A stretch of 64,000 bases of DNA from assembly GCA_022376925.1 (NCBI GenBank), contig JAIOJX010000002.1:130582831-130646830 (forward strand), read 5' to 3'. Positions 11,871-24,014 of the stretch are shown one piece after another. This DNA is from Tragulus kanchil. Lineage: Eukaryota > Chordata > Mammalia > Artiodactyla > Tragulidae. A program made the translations under genes and the position numbers. Position 1 is the stretch's first letter; each line of letters starts with the position of its first letter. The notes beneath the pieces are model-generated. The model was given only the letters and a program-made list of their open reading frames with translations. It did no database searches and was not told the origin of the DNA.

Positions 11871-12013
11871 CTGTTGAATCTGATGAGCTCTTGCCTTAGG
11901 ACGGTGTTCATAGATTCCTCATAGACCACAGGGTACAGCTTCATGACCAATTCCAAGTCAAAGTCATTGGGAAGCTTGGAGAGTATGTCCTGAGCCAGCT
12001 CCTCGACCACTTC
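11871..12013 (-). CDS. DNAH3: DNAH3 exon n-3, intact copy
   Basis: The exon is 143 bp, phase 0 at the start, ending with AG of a split arginine codon. The acceptor is CACTTTAAG before GAA GTG GTC, and the donor is AACAG then GTGGGC. It encodes EVVEELAQDILSKLP, FDLELVMKLYPVVYEESMNTVL and RQELIRFN, part of the C-terminal domain. A damaged second copy lies at 13031-13128. Confidence 0.93.
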
Positions 12014-14115
12014 CTTAAAGTGTAAGCAATAGAGGTGAATGAGAAACAAGGTCCCCGAGCTGTGACTTTGTCCAGGTAAACCTGAAGCATTTGCTTTTTT
12101 AAACTTAGTCTACAGAAATTTCCTGGGAACTCTCCTGCAGACTCACCTACAATTCTGCCTTGAAGGGAAGGAAGCTACCCATCCCTACACCAGCCACAGG
12201 GAGGACATTGCCTCAGCCAGCCAATAAGAGTCCAGAGCAAAGGCCAGAGGGTTGGGCAGCGAATTCCTGCCCAGCCAGCCAAGTAGCCTCAGGGAAATGC
12301 TGAACACTGCAGAACTCCTGGGAGATCACCCCTGCAGATCACCCCTGGGAGACAATCTTCCAAGGCTCTCATACCCAGTCCTTTAGGACTAGCCTCTGAT
12401 ACAGATGGGACTTTGCTCAGTGCCAGTGTCTAGGAAATTGAGTTCAAGTCTAGTTGAACTCAACCTGAGGGGGTTTTGCTCAGTAATATGGACACCTGGG
12501 AAGGCAGTAGACCCCATTCCTCAGGATTGAGTAAGAACAGCTCACAGCAGTGAGTTTAGCCAAGAAAGGAGGGGACAGGCCCTAGAAGAAGAGGAGGAGT
12601 AGGACCTGGATCTGGGAGAGAGACACAGCTCTGCCATCCTGTGACTATGCAAGGCTGGAATGTACACTTCTTTCCCCCTCCCCACTGGTGGGGGGTGTCT
12701 CCTAAGTTAGACACACAAACCAGGGTGCTTTATCTTCACACATATTACCACATATTACCACTTATGGTACTAACTGGCACTTGCCAAGAGCATTGTCAAC
12801 GACTGAACAACAAGGGCATTTGCCATCTGCTGCTGTGGAGATTGAACCCTGGGCTGCTACATTTGTTGGCCTTCAACAATGCCTGAGGGAGTTCAGGGTG
12901 GAGTGAGGCACTTTGTGCTTCAGGGAATCTGGTGGGACAGATTTTAGATAGCTGGATATTTTAGGAACAGACTTTATGATCCAAATCCTTAGAAAAGCTT
13001 GGAAAAAAGGAAAAAATTTTCCTTTTGTAGGACGGTGTTCAGCTCCGGTACAGCTTCATGACCAATTCCAAGTCAAAGTCATTGGGAAGCTTGGAGAGTA
13101 TGTCCTGAGCCAGCTCCTCGACCACTTCCTTAAAGTGTAAGCAATAGAGGTGAATGAGAAACAAGGTCCCCGAGCTGTGACTTTGTCCAGGTAAACCTGA
13201 AGCATTTGCTTTTTTAAACTTAGTCTACAGAAATTTCCTGGGAACTCTCCTGCAGACTCACCTACAATTCTGCCTTGAAGGGAAGGAAGCTACCCATCCC
13301 TACACCAGCCACAGGGAGGACATTGCCTCAGCCAGCCAATAAGAGTCCAGAGCAAAGGCCAGAGGGTTGGGCAGCGAATTCCTGCCCAGCCAGCCAAGTA
13401 GCCTCAGGGAAATGCTGAACACTGCAGAACTCCTGGGAGATCACCCCTGCAGATCACCCCTGGGAGACAATCTTCCAAGGCTCTCATACCCAGTCCTTTA
13501 GGACTAGCCTCTGATACAGATGGGACTTTGCTCAGTGCCAGTGTCTAGGAAATTGAGTTCAAGTCTAGTTGAACTCAACCTGAGGGGGTTTTGCTCAGTA
13601 ATATGGACACCTGGGAAGGCAGTAGACCCCATTCCTCAGGATTGAGTAAGAACAGCTCACAGCAGTGAGTTTAGCCAAGAAAGGAGGGGACAGGCCCTAG
13701 AAGAAGAGGAGGAGTAGGACCTGGATCTGGGAGAGAGACACAGCTCTGCCATCCTGTGACTATGCAAGGCTGGAATGTACACTTCTTTCCCCCTTCCCAC
13801 TGGTGGGGGGTGTTTCCTAAGTTAGACACACAAACCAGGGTGCTTTATCTTCACACATATTACCACATATTACCACTTATGGTACTAACTGGCACTTGCC
13901 AAGAGCATTGTCAACGACTGAACAACAAGGGCATTTGCCATCTGCTGCTGTGGAGATTGAACCCTGGGCTGCTACATTTGTTGGCCTTCAACAATGCCTG
14001 AGGGAGTTCAGGGTGGAGTGAGGCACTTTGTGCTTCAGGGAATCTGGTGGGACAGATTTTTAGATAGCTGGATATTTTTAGGAACAGACTTTATGATCCA
14101 AATCCTTAGAAAAGC
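11897..14115. repeat. Tandem duplication unit 4 (about 1.1 kb, contains most of a DNAH3 exon)
   Basis: Copy 1 is 11897-12998 and copy 2 is 13029-14115, offset 1115 in the exon. Bases 12999-13028 are filler (A-rich then T-rich). Copy 2 starts raggedly: 'taggacggtgttca', then 'gctccg', then resumes at the equivalent of 11933, losing about 21 bases. Small substitutions occur at 12681 versus 13796 and nearby. Confidence 0.93.
13031..13128 (-). pseudogene. DNAH3: Damaged duplicate of DNAH3 exon n-3
   Basis: The acceptor side matches 12013 downward, but the copy lacks an internal stretch equivalent to about 11912-11932 and lacks the donor. The deletion sits exactly at the edge of duplication unit 4. 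It cannot serve as an exon and probably reflects a poor-quality contig end. Confidence 0.75.
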
Positions 14116-16245
14116 ACTAAACCCCTTCATAGTGACTAGGAGAAAACCTTCTGTAAAGTAAGTGGTTGATTACATTGGAGTTCCCCTTCTTCAAAATCTT
14201 ATAAATTGACCTTCTCCCACTATCTCTTTGAAGCAGTCCCTCAGAGCTGAGATGCTGCACTCCTAAGCAGCAGTCCTCATTTTACCCCAAATAAAACTTT
14301 AACTTAAAACAAACAAACAAAAAACTTTAACTTGCAACTCTTTTATTTTTTTAAGCTTTTTTTTTTTTTTTTTTTGCCTCTAAGTCATCATTTGTTTTCA
14401 TCCATCTTTATTCTATGGCATGTGTGGGCCTCCCATTGCAGTGGCCTCTCTCATTGTAGAGCACTGGTTCTGGGCACATGTGCTCCAGAGTGCTGACTCA
14501 TAGTTGGACACACTGGCCCAACCACTCCACGGCACTTAGGATCTTCCTGGGCCAGGGGTCAAACTCTCAAACCCGTGCCCCTTGCACTGCAAGGCAGACT
14601 CTTTACCCACTGGACCACCAGGGAAGCCTCTAACTTGCAACTCTTAAGCTGTGCTTCTCTTTTTTAGTTATCAGTACTATAAACCAAATCAAGAAACCAA
14701 ATTCAGTCATCCCCTGGTATCCACTTGGAATTGTCTGCATTACCAAAATCTGCAGATGCTCAAGTCCCTTTATGTAAAACGGTATAGTATTTGCTTATAG
14801 CCTCTACATAACCTCCCCGCATACTTTAAATCTTTTCTAGATTACTTAGATTACCTAATGCAATGTAAATGTAATGTAAATAGTTGTAAATGCAATGTAA
14901 ACACCATGTAGTAGCTGCTGAAGTGAGGCAAATGCAAGTTTTGCTTTTTGGAACTTACTGGAATTTTTTTTTCTGACTATTTTCAATTTTGATCAAACTC
15001 AAGGATACAGAACCTGCAGATATGCAAAGCCAACTGTATGCAAAATACACAGCTGAGAAAGGTTTAGCAGGGGTTGGCTCAGAAACTGGAGAAGGGAAGA
15101 GAAGGAAAAGAGAACTGGACAGAGTCATGTGATGTGGCTCTTTGTGCTTCAGGGAATCTGGTGGGACAGTTTTAGAAGGATATTTAGGAACAGACTTTAT
15201 GATCCAAATCCTTAGAAAAGCACTAAACCCCTTCATAGTGACTAGGAGAAAACCTTCTGTAAAGTAAGTGGTTGATTACATTGGAGTTCCCCTTCTTCAA
15301 AATCTTATAAATTGACCTTCTCCCACTATCTCTTTGAAGCAGTCCCTCAGAGCTGAGATGCTGCACTCCTAAGCAGCAGTCCTCATTTTACCCCAAATAA
15401 AACTTTAACTTAAAACAAACAAACAAAAAACTTTAACTTGCAACTCTTTTATTTTTTTAAGCTTTTTTTTTTTTTTTTTTGCCTCTAAGTCATCATTTGT
15501 TTTCATCCATCTTTATTCTATGGCATGTGTGGGCCTCCCATTGCAGTGGCCTCTCTCATTGTAGAGCACTGGTTCTGGGCACATGTGCTCCAGAGTGCTG
15601 ACTCATAGTTGGACACACTGGCCCAACCACTCCACGGCACTTAGGATCTTCCTGGGCCAGGGGTCAAACTCTCAAACCCGTGCCCCTTGCACTGCAAGGC
15701 AGACTCTTTACCCACTGGACCACCAGGGAAGCCTCTAACTTGCAACTCTTAAGCTGTGCTTCTCTTTTTTAGTTATCAGTACTATAAACCAAATCAAGAA
15801 ACCAAATTCAGTCATCCCCTGGTATCCACTTGGAATTGTCTGCATTACCAAAATCTGCAGATGCTCAAGTCCCTTTATGTAAAACGGTATAGTATTTGCT
15901 TATAGCCTCTACATAACCTCCCCGCATACTTTAAATCTTTTCTAGATTACTTAGATTACCTAATGCAATGTAAATGTAATGTAAATAGTTGTAAATGCAA
16001 TGTAAACACCATGTAGTAGCTGCTGAAGTGAGGCAAATGCAAGTTTTGCTTTTTGGAACTTACTGGAATTTTTTTTTCTGACTATTTTCAATTTTGATCA
16101 AACTCAAGGATACAGAACCTGCAGATATGCAAAGCCAACTGTATGCAAAATACACAGCTGAGAAAGGTTTAGCAGGGGTTGGCTCAGAAACTGGAGAAGG
16201 GAAGAGAAGGAAAAGAGAACTGGACAGAGTCATGTGATGTGGCTC
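14036..16245. repeat. Tandem duplication unit 5 (about 1.1 kb, intronic)
   Basis: Copy 1 is 14036-15139 and copy 2 is 15140-16245, offset 1104-1106. Copy 2 begins with small deletions ('gacagttttagaaggatatt' against 'gacagatttttagatagctgg'). Its first 80 bases also end both copies of unit 4, so 'ctttgtgcttcagggaatc' appears three times (12910, 14036, 15140). Confidence 0.93.
14343..14630 (-). mobile_element. tRNA-derived SINE, subfamily with distinct 3' body
   Basis: This is a reverse copy: poly-T at 14359-14376, the body complement 'gtgggcctcccattgcagtgg', and the head complement 'ccactggaccaccaggga'. It is flanked by a 15-base direct repeat, 'taacttgcaactctt', at 14328-14342 and 14631-14645. 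The tail lacks the 'agaccaatagaagtggcc' block seen in other members. The copy at 15449-15735 comes from duplication unit 5. Confidence 0.85.
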
Positions 16246-16701
16246 TGGGTACAGCACTGCCTCTGGGTTTATGAATGCCTTGAAGTGGGTCACTTCCTGT
16301 ATGGTTCATTTTGCCCTCATGTGTAGACCAAGGGAAATGATCACGGCAGATGCCCCCAAATGATTCCAAGTGTCTCCAGGACATGGGGAAATAATATTGA
16401 ATCACATGGTGAGAAAGTCACTCTTTTGTCAAGTTTTGGCCACCATTTTCTTTTCATTCTCTTCAAGGAGAAAGACTCAGGTCAGGTCAGGACTAATTAA
16501 TTAAGTGCTCTGTAACACTTGTTGATTCTCCTTGTTTCCCAAGGAGCCATCGAGACCTCAGCAGTAGCATCTGTAAGAACCTAATAATGTTTAGCCTTCA
16601 TTTTCTTTTTGTGGCTGTCATGACGTTATGGAAATGGTACTGGGTTTGTTTTCACTTATGATCCTGATGTGCAGTTTTTAAAATGTTTTTAAGCAAAAGA
16701 G
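16246..16701. other. Intron stretch without recognised features
   Basis: This is single-copy intron between duplication units 5 and 6. I see no exon, transposon end or tandem repeat. Confidence 0.5.
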
Positions 16702-16961
16702 ATTTGGTTTTAAATATTATTTAAGTGGAATATAGATGATATGTGGATATATCAATGAATCATAAAGGTTATATACAAATGGCTAACATTTTAGAAACAT
16801 GCTCAGTGTTTAAGGACTGTCTGCAATAAGACCACAGCATCCATACCCTCTCTCAGGGGTTTGCCAGGCCTCAACCTCTCTGCCTTCTTTATCATGACCT
16901 GCAAGCCTGCATGCCCACTAGATTGAAAATTGTCTAGGAAATTGAATTCAAGTGTAGTTAC

Positions 16962-17129
16962 CTGAGGGGACTTGCCACTCCCTCCTGACTGCCTAGGGAG
17001 GGTCAGGATCACCCCTTGAAATAGCTGATTGGTTTCTTGGTTGTCTTTGGTGATGTCAGCATTCTCATGGAGGCCAAACACTTCTGGGTGGGCTGTGATA
17101 GGGAGCCTCCTGAGATAGTCAATATAGGA
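16962..17129 (-). CDS. DNAH3: DNAH3 exon n-4, copy A
   Basis: The exon is 168 bp (56 codons, phase 0 to 0). The acceptor is TTTCCTCTCCAG before TCC TAT ATT, and the donor is CCTCAG then GTAACT. It encodes SYIDYLRRLP, HPEVFGLHENADITKD and a serine-glycine linker ending in KSPQ. The GLHENADI block is a signature of axonemal heavy-chain C-terminal domains. An identical copy lies at 18098-18265. Confidence 0.92.
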
Positions 17130-17556
17130 CTGGAGAGGAAATATTCAGTTGATACAAGTTCAGGTTATTGGGTCCCGTAGATACCCCAGGGTTTGGCAGA
17201 CCAGACTCATGCAGGAATCATTGGTAGCATGGGCCACACACACACACATACACACACCACCAAGGCCAAGATATGGCAAGCTTTCCCTCATACAGGTTTC
17301 TGAGCAGTGAGTATAAATATAAAGGAACACGGGCTGAGTAACTCCCCTCCCACTTCTGCAGGTTTCCTTCCTGCTCCTCCAGTAGTCTTGGCTTTGGAGG
17401 ACAAATTGGGTTTGTATTCAGACAGAACTGGATTTGAGTCCTAACTCCATCTTAAACTAATTATGTAATATTGAGCTAGTCACCTGAAAGTATCTGTAAA
17501 TGGGAGGATAAATGAGGTTATGAAGGAATAAGGTCTTGCAATAAGGAATAACAATA

Positions 17557-17763
17557 GTCTTTTCAGTCGTGTCCAACTCTGTGCAATCCCATGGACTGTA
17601 GCTCATCAGGCTCCTCCCTCTATGAGATTCTCCAGGCAAGAATACTGGGATGGGCTGCCATTACTTTCTCCAGGGATCTTCCCAACTCAGGATCGAACCC
17701 ATGTCTCTTATGTCTCCTGCATTTGCAGCCAATTCTTAAACACTAGTACCACCTGGGAAGCCC
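17557..17763 (-). mobile_element. Bov-tA SINE (present three times through chained duplication)
   Basis: The reverse Bov-tA signature is clear: 'cagtcgtgtccaactctgtg', then 'caggcaagaatactggg', 'gatcgaacccatgtctc' and 'acctgggaagccc'. Bov-tA is restricted to ruminants. Further copies at about 18694-18899 and 19851-20056 result from duplication units 6 and 7. The 17557 copy has two one-base losses relative to the others. Confidence 0.9.
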
Positions 17764-18097
17764 TTGACATATAACAGGTAGCATCCCCGAGGTTATGGCT
17801 AAATTTTCACATGACTTCATTTTAAGTTTTAAGAAGAATTTGGTTTTAAATATTATTTAAGTGGAATATAGATGATATGTGGATATATCAATGAATCATA
17901 AAGGTTATATACAAATGGCTAACATTTTAGAAACATGCTCAGTGTTTAAGGACTGTCTGCAATAAGACCACAGCATCCATACCCTCTCTCAGGGGTTTGC
18001 CAGGCCTCAACCTCTCTGCCTTCTTTATCATGACCTGCAAGCCTGCATGCCCACTAGATTGAAAATTGTCTAGGAAATTGAATTCAAGTGTAGTTAC

Positions 18098-18265
18098 CTG
18101 AGGGGACTTGCCACTCCCTCCTGACTGCCTAGGGAGGGTCAGGATCACCCCTTGAAATAGCTGATTGGTTTCTTGGTTGTCTTTGGTGATGTCAGCATTC
18201 TCATGGAGGCCAAACACTTCTGGGTGGGCTGTGATAGGGAGCCTCCTGAGATAGTCAATATAGGA
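18098..18265 (-). CDS. DNAH3: DNAH3 exon n-4, duplicate copy B
   Basis: This is a copy of 16962-17129 with both splice sites, displaced 1136 bp inside duplication unit 6. A real second exon would repeat 56 residues in frame inside a compact domain. I consider it an assembly duplicate. Confidence 0.75.
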
Positions 18266-19307
18266 CTGGAGAGGAAATATTCAGTTGATACAAGTTCAGG
18301 TTATTGGGTCCCGAGATACCCCAGGGTTTGGCAGACCAGACTCATGCAGGAATCATTGGTAGCATGGGCCACACACACACACATACACACACCACCAAGG
18401 CCAAGATATGGCAAGCTTTCCCTCATACAGGTTTCTGAGCAGTGAGTATAAATATAAAGGAACACGGGCTGAGTAACTCCCCTCCCACTTCTGCAGGTTT
18501 CCTTCCTGCTCCTCCAGTAGTCTTGGCTTTGGAGGACAAATTGGGTTTGTATTCAGACAGAACTGGATTTGAGTCCTAACTCCATCTTAAACTAATTATG
18601 TAATATTGAGCTAGTCACCTGAAAGTATCTGTAAATGGGAGGATAAATGAGGTTATGAAGGAATAAGGTCTTGCAATAAGGAATAACAATAGTCTTTTCA
18701 GTCGTGTCCAACTCTGTGCAATCCCATGGACTGTAGCTCATCAGGCTCCTCCCTCTATGAGATTCTCCAGGCAAGAATACTGGGGTGGGCTGCCATTACT
18801 TTCTCCAGGGGATCTTCCCAACTCAGGGATCGAACCCATGTCTCTTATGTCTCCTGCATTTGCAGCCAATTCTTAAACACTAGTACCACCTGGGAAGCCC
18901 TTGACATATAACAGGTAGTCAATAAAAACAAGCCCATTTCATCCTTCAGATTTCTTGTTTTCTTCTGTTCAGTTTTCTGTCCTTCTCTTTGACACCTTCT
19001 GAACCTTTGTTTTAAAGTAGCTGCTTCCAATCTGTTTACTACCAAGGCTTCATCTTAAGCCATCCCCCCTTTTTTTTTCCCCAGATGGCCCCCATATTTT
19101 GAAAGATCTTATCTACCAAATGCCAAGACTCATTAAACAGTAATAATGTTTACATTGTAAACTCTTTAGAAGATTTGAAATAGCTTACAGACCCATGTCA
19201 GGAAGCCAAGCTATCCCTGGGTCCTCCTCGAATTCACTGCAACCTTAGTCACATGGAGACTGTCCTTCTCGGGGGACAGAGGGGCCTCCCCTTCCTCTGC
19301 CCCTCAC

Positions 19308-19462
19308 CTGGTAGGAACCATGAGGAGGGATGTAATAAGTGTCTCCAGGAGCAAGAAAGTAATGGTCCCGCTCGATTTCCTTACAGTAGAACGTGGACAG
19401 AAGGGACAGCAGGAGTCTCCTGTCTTTGTCATCTGTCACTCTGCCTCCATAGTTACATTCCC
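19308..19462 (-). CDS. DNAH3: DNAH3 exon n-5, copy A
   Basis: The exon is 155 bp. Two bases complete a glycine split after LT, then 51 codons end at CAG before the donor GTGAGG. The acceptor is GGTTCTCCCCAG. It encodes ECNYGGRVTDDKDRRLL, the junction block found in nearly all dynein heavy chains, and DTYYIPP..GSYQ. The copy at 20465-20619 is identical. Confidence 0.93.
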
Positions 19463-20464
19463 CTGGGGAGAACCAAACAGAAGAAGTTGAATTCATAATG
19501 AAATTGGTCATTAACCTAAAACAGAGGATTCTCTCAGCCAAGGATGAGACAGAAGGTTGCTACAACCATGCTCAGCTTAGGTAAAACCAGGCCTTGTTGA
19601 TATTACAGTTGCTACAAAAATAATACATGTTCACTATATTAGAATTTAGAACATAGCAAAGGATGAGACAGATTTAGTCTTGGCTTTGGAGGACAAATTG
19701 GGTTTGTATTCAGACAGAACTGGATTTGAGTCCTAACTCCATCTTAAACTAATTATGTAATATTGAGCTAGTCACCTGAAAGTATCTGTAAATGGGAGGA
19801 TAAATGAGGTTATGAAGGAATAAGGTCTTGCAATAAGGAATAACAATAGTCTTTTCAGTCGTGTCCAACTCTGTGCAATCCCATGGACTGTAGCTCATCA
19901 GGCTCCTCCCTCTATGAGATTCTCCAGGCAAGAATACTGGGGTGGGCTGCCATTACTTTCTCCAGGGGATCTTCCCAACTCAGGGATCGAACCCATGTCT
20001 CTTATGTCTCCTGCATTTGCAGCCAATTCTTAAACACTAGTACCACCTGGGAAGCCCTTGACATATAACAGGTAGTCAATAAAAACAAGCCCATTTCATC
20101 CTTCAGATTTCTTGTTTTCTTCTGTTCAGTTTTCTGTCCTTCTCTTTGACACCTTCTGAACCTTTGTTTTAAAGTAGCTGCTTCCAATCTGTTTACTACC
20201 AAGGCTTCATCTTAAGCCATCCCCCCTTTTTTTTTCCCCAGATGGCCCCCATATTTTGAAAGATCTTATCTACCAAATGCCAAGACTCATTAAACAGTAA
20301 TAATGTTTACATTGTAAACTCTTTAGAAGATTTGAAATAGCTTACAGACCCATGTCAGGAAGCCAAGCTATCCCTGGGTCCTCCTCGAATTCACTGCAAC
20401 CTTAGTCACATGGAGACTGTCCTTCTCGGGGGACAGAGGGGCCTCCCCTTCCTCTGCCCCTCAC

Positions 20465-20619
20465 CTGGTAGGAACCATGAGGAGGGATGTAATAAGTGTC
20501 TCCAGGAGCAAGAAAGTAATGGTCCCGCTCGATTTCCTTACAGTAGAACGTGGACAGAAGGGACAGCAGGAGTCTCCTGTCTTTGTCATCTGTCACTCTG
20601 CCTCCATAGTTACATTCCC
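20465..20619 (-). CDS. DNAH3: DNAH3 exon n-5, duplicate copy B
   Basis: This is an exact copy of 19308-19462 displaced 1157 bp. Because 155 is not a multiple of three, inclusion of both copies would shift the frame, which argues against a functional second exon. Confidence 0.75.
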
Positions 20620-20959
20620 CTGGGGAGAACCAAACAGAAGAAGTTGAATTCATAATGAAATTGGTCATTAACCTAAAACAGAGGATTCTCTCAGCCAAGG
20701 ATGAGACAGAAGGTTGCTACAACCATGCTCAGCTTAGGTAAAACCAGGCCTTGTTGATATTACAGTTGCTACAAAAATAATACATGTTCACTATATTAGA
20801 ATTTAGAACATAGCAATAAACTGAAATAAAAGCAATACAGTCACCAATGATTTCATTTAAGGTAACTTTTAACACTTAGGCATCTTCCAGATATTTGTCT
20901 GGACATGTGTGTATATGTGTATATATATGTGAAAAGCAGTATAGAAATGTGGTTCAGGG

Positions 20960-21140
20960 CAAGAACTGTGGCATGAGACAGTACTGAGTTTCAATTTCAG
21001 CCAGTTTCCGGGCTCCAAATTGCCACTTATTAGCAGTTTCTCATCTGTCAGTAAGTAGAGATAACTGCATACTCATCTTACATGGTTGTGGTTAACAATA
21101 CTTAAAACACATTTAGCCCAATGTTGGCATATAGAAAGCA
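20960..21140 (+). repeat. MIR SINE fragment
   Basis: The stretch follows the MIR order: 'gagacagtactgagtttcaa', 'cagtttctcatctgtcagta' and 'cattcaattacag' at the end. A second copy at about 22110-22293 comes from unit 8. Confidence 0.6.
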
Positions 21141-21152
21141 TTCAATTACAGC

Positions 21153-21218
21153 TTATATATATATATTATATATATGTAATGTGTGTGTGTGTGTGTGTGT
21201 GTGTATACATATATATAT
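21153..21218. repeat. Compound (TA)n/(GT)n microsatellite
   Basis: A run of tatata is followed by about ten GT units and then tatata again. The duplicate at 22305-22370 has the same architecture and length within a base or two. Confidence 0.9.
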
Positions 21219-21352
21219 AAGAAAACTGAGGTTACCCTATATACATATACGCTGCTTTGGGATATGATTCTCCTACCTCCCCATCCCCATCATCAACATC
21301 ATTCTCTGTAACTTGGGTATCTACACTCAGATTTCTACAAAAAGAATTAGGT

Positions 21353-21691
21353 GGGCTTCCCCTGGTGGTCCAGTGGGTAAGGACACCGCCTTGCAGTGCA
21401 AGGGGCGCTGGTTTGAGCCCTGGCCTGGGAAGATCCCATGTGCCACTGAGTGGCTAGACCCATGTGTCCAATCACCGAGCCAGAGCTCTGGAGCGCATGT
21501 GCCCAGAGCTGGTGCTCTGCAACAACAGACGCCACCGCGATGGGAGGCCCACAGGAGCCAAAGAATGAAGACGAATGAAAATAGAGAAATGAAAGACCAA
21601 TAGAAGTGGCCTGCCCACTCCCCTCCCTCCCCAACCCGACCCCTGCCCAAAGTAAAATAAAATAAATAAATCTTTAAAAAAAAGAAAAAAA
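21353..21691 (+). mobile_element. tRNA-derived SINE, subfamily with distinct 3' body
   Basis: The forward head is 'cctggtggtccagtgggtaa', with a B-box region 'ggtttgagccctgg', the body 'gagctctggagcgcatgtg' and 'agaccaatagaagtggcc', then a C-rich spacer and (AAAT)n/A-tail. Flanking 'aaagaattaggt' (21341-21352) and 'aaagaactaggt' (21692-21703) are a near-perfect target-site duplication. Copy at 22505-22845 by unit 8. Confidence 0.85.
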
Positions 21692-23146
21692 AAGAACTAG
21701 GTAATTCTTCTGAGGGGACAGCCAATCTATCTCACCAACCCATGATGCATTTGCTAGCTGGATCAGATTCCAAAGTATGTATGTGTCACCTGGTATTTGG
21801 AAGTTGGGAACAACACATTAGTCTGCCAGGAAAAGACACATCTGTCTCTGTGTGTGTGTGTGCATGCAAAACCTCTCCTGAAGGGTGGAGTTCGTTTCAG
21901 TCTCAACCATTCTAGGAAAGGGCAGGTCTGTGGACATGAATCAGGAAGTATGACTCAAGTTGAAGAGCCTTCAGCTTCTCTTGATATTGAAGGGCACCAA
22001 TGATTTCATTTAAGGTAACTTTTAACACTTAGGCATCTTCCAGATATTTGTCTGGACATGTGTGTATATGTGTATATATATGTGAAAAGCAGTATAGAAA
22101 TGTGGTTCAGGGCAAGAACTGTGGCATGAGACAGTACTGAGTTTCAATTTCAGCCAGTTTCCGGCTCCAAATTGCCACTTATTAGCAGTTTCTCATCTGT
22201 CAGTAAGTAGAGATAACTGCATACTCATCTTACATGGTTGTGGTTAACAATACTTAAAACACATTTAGCCCAATGTTGGCATATAGAAAGCATTCAATTA
22301 CAGCTTATATATATATATTATATATATGTAATGTGTGTGTGTGTGTGTGTGTGTGTATACATATATATATAAGAAAACTGAGGTTACCCTATATACATAT
22401 ACGCTGCTTTGGGATATGATTCTCCTACCTCCCCATCCCCATCATCAACATCATTCTCTGTAACTTGGGTATCTACACTCAGATTTCTACAAAAAGAATT
22501 AGGTGGGCTTCCCCTGGTGGTCCAGTGGGTAAGGACACCGCCTTGCAGTGCAAGGGGCGCTGGTTCGAGCCCTGGCCTGGGAAGATCCCATGTGCCACTG
22601 AGTGGCTAGACCCATGTGTCCAATCACCGAGCCAGAGCTCTGGAGCGCATGTGCCCAGAGCTGGTGCTCTGCAACAACAGACGCCACCGCGATGGGAGGC
22701 CCACAGGAGCCAAAGAATGAAGACGAATGAAAATAGAGAAATGAAAGACCAATAGAAGTGGCCTGCCCACTCCCCTCCCTCCCCAACCCGACCCCTGCCC
22801 AAAGTAAATAAATAAATAAATCTTTAAAAAAAAAAAAAAAAAAAAGAACTAGGTAATTCTTCTGAGGGGACAGCCAATCTATCTCACCAACCCATGATGC
22901 ATTTGCTAGCTGGATCAGATTCCAAAGTATGTATGTGTCACCTGGTATTTGGAAGTTGGGAACAACACATTAGTCTGCCAGGAAAAGACACATCTGTCTC
23001 TGTGTGTGTGTGTGCATGCAAAACCTCTCCTGAAGGGTGGAGTTCGTTTCCAGTCTCAACCATTCTAGGAAAGGGCAGGTCTGTGGACATGAATCAGGAA
23101 GTATGACTCAAGTTGAAGAGCCTTCAGCTTCTCTTGATATTGAAGG

Positions 23147-23260
23147 GGTCTTTGAGGAACATCTCGGTGGCTCATAATAGGAGAAGTAACAGATTAAGGG
23201 GAAGCTCCTACCAAATGAGTAATAATTTGAGCCCCACAGAAACTCTTTTACTTTAAACCA
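23147..23260. other. Short single-copy intron piece between units 8 and 9
   Basis: No feature recognised. Fragments of it ('cggtggctcat') reappear in the filler 24357-24396 before copy 2 of unit 9. Confidence 0.5.
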
Positions 23261-23631
23261 GACCACCTAGATCTCTGTTGAGTTCTCAGGCCTTTAGCAA
23301 AGTTTGGTTTGAACGTTACAGTTTGTTGCAGCGATAAATTGAACTATAATATTAAAGGGAGTATGGGTGCCCTCCCCCCAGCCCCGAAGTCAGCTTGGCA
23401 GTGCTAGAAGGCACCAAAGAGAGACTACAGGTGAAGGTACAGAGTCATGGCTCAGGATGCTGCCGCCACTCCCTCATCAGCATATTTTACTTCAGCAGAT
23501 AACCTTAAGGCTTTGGGTTTTATGCTTATGAAGGAAGGTGCATTTCTTTACTTATATGTCTCATCTTACAGCAAAAACACAAATTTTACAGAGGTAGGAT
23601 ATGCCTTATATCACTTCTAGATTCTCCAATG

Positions 23632-23959
23632 GGGGTTTCCCTGGTGGTCCAGTGGGTAAGGACACCACCTTGCAGTGCAAGAGGCGCCGGTTCGATCCCT
23701 GGCCTGGGAAGATCCCATGTGCCCCGTAGTGGCTGGACCAGTGTGTCCTTACCGAGTCGGAGCTCTGGAGCGCATGCGCCCAGAGCCGGTGCTCTGCGAC
23801 AACAGAGGCCACTGCGATGGGAGGCCCACACGGGCCAAAGAGCAAAGATGGAGGAAAAATAGAGAAATGAAAGACCAATAGAAGTGGCCCGCCAGCCCTC
23901 ATCCCTCCCCACCCCACCCTACGCCAAAATAAATAAATAAATAAATAAATAAATAAATG
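23632..23959 (+). mobile_element. tRNA-derived SINE, subfamily with distinct 3' body
   Basis: Forward copy with head 'ccctggtggtccagtgggta', B-box 'ggttcgatccctgg', the 'accaatagaagtggcc' block and an (AAAT)n tail. Flanks 'attctccaatg' and 'gttctccaatg' look like a target-site duplication. Duplicate at about 24765-25092. Confidence 0.85.
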
Positions 23960-24014
23960 TAGGTTCTCCAATGACTCTGCCACAGGGCTGGGATACCAGA
24001 TGAAGAATGTATTT

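Larger units (their letters stand above)
16702..18917. repeat. Tandem duplication unit 6 (about 1.1 kb, contains a DNAH3 exon)
   Basis: Copy 1 is 16702-17781 and copy 2 is 17838-18917, offset 1136, with 56 bases of filler between (17782-17837). Differences are one-base indels, for example 'cccgtagatacc' versus 'cccgagatacc' and 'ccagggatc' versus 'ccaggggatc'. The unit contains a 168 bp exon, a (CA)n run and a Bov-tA SINE. Confidence 0.95.
18518..20816. repeat. Tandem duplication unit 7 (about 1.15 kb, contains a DNAH3 exon)
   Basis: Copy 1 is 18518-19659 and copy 2 is 19675-20816, offset exactly 1157, with about 15 bases of filler. The left part is shared with unit 6, so 'tagtcttggctttggagg' occurs at about 17381, 18518 and 19675. 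No mismatch was noted across the exon. Confidence 0.95.
20842..23146. repeat. Tandem duplication unit 8 (about 1.15 kb, intronic)
   Basis: Copy 1 is 20842-21994 and copy 2 is 21995-23146, offset 1153 then 1152 after 'ccgggctcc' versus 'ccggctcc'. Poly-A and A-tail lengths differ near 21660-21690 and 22805-22845. The unit contains a MIR fragment, a (TA)n/(GT)n microsatellite and a SINE. Confidence 0.95.
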
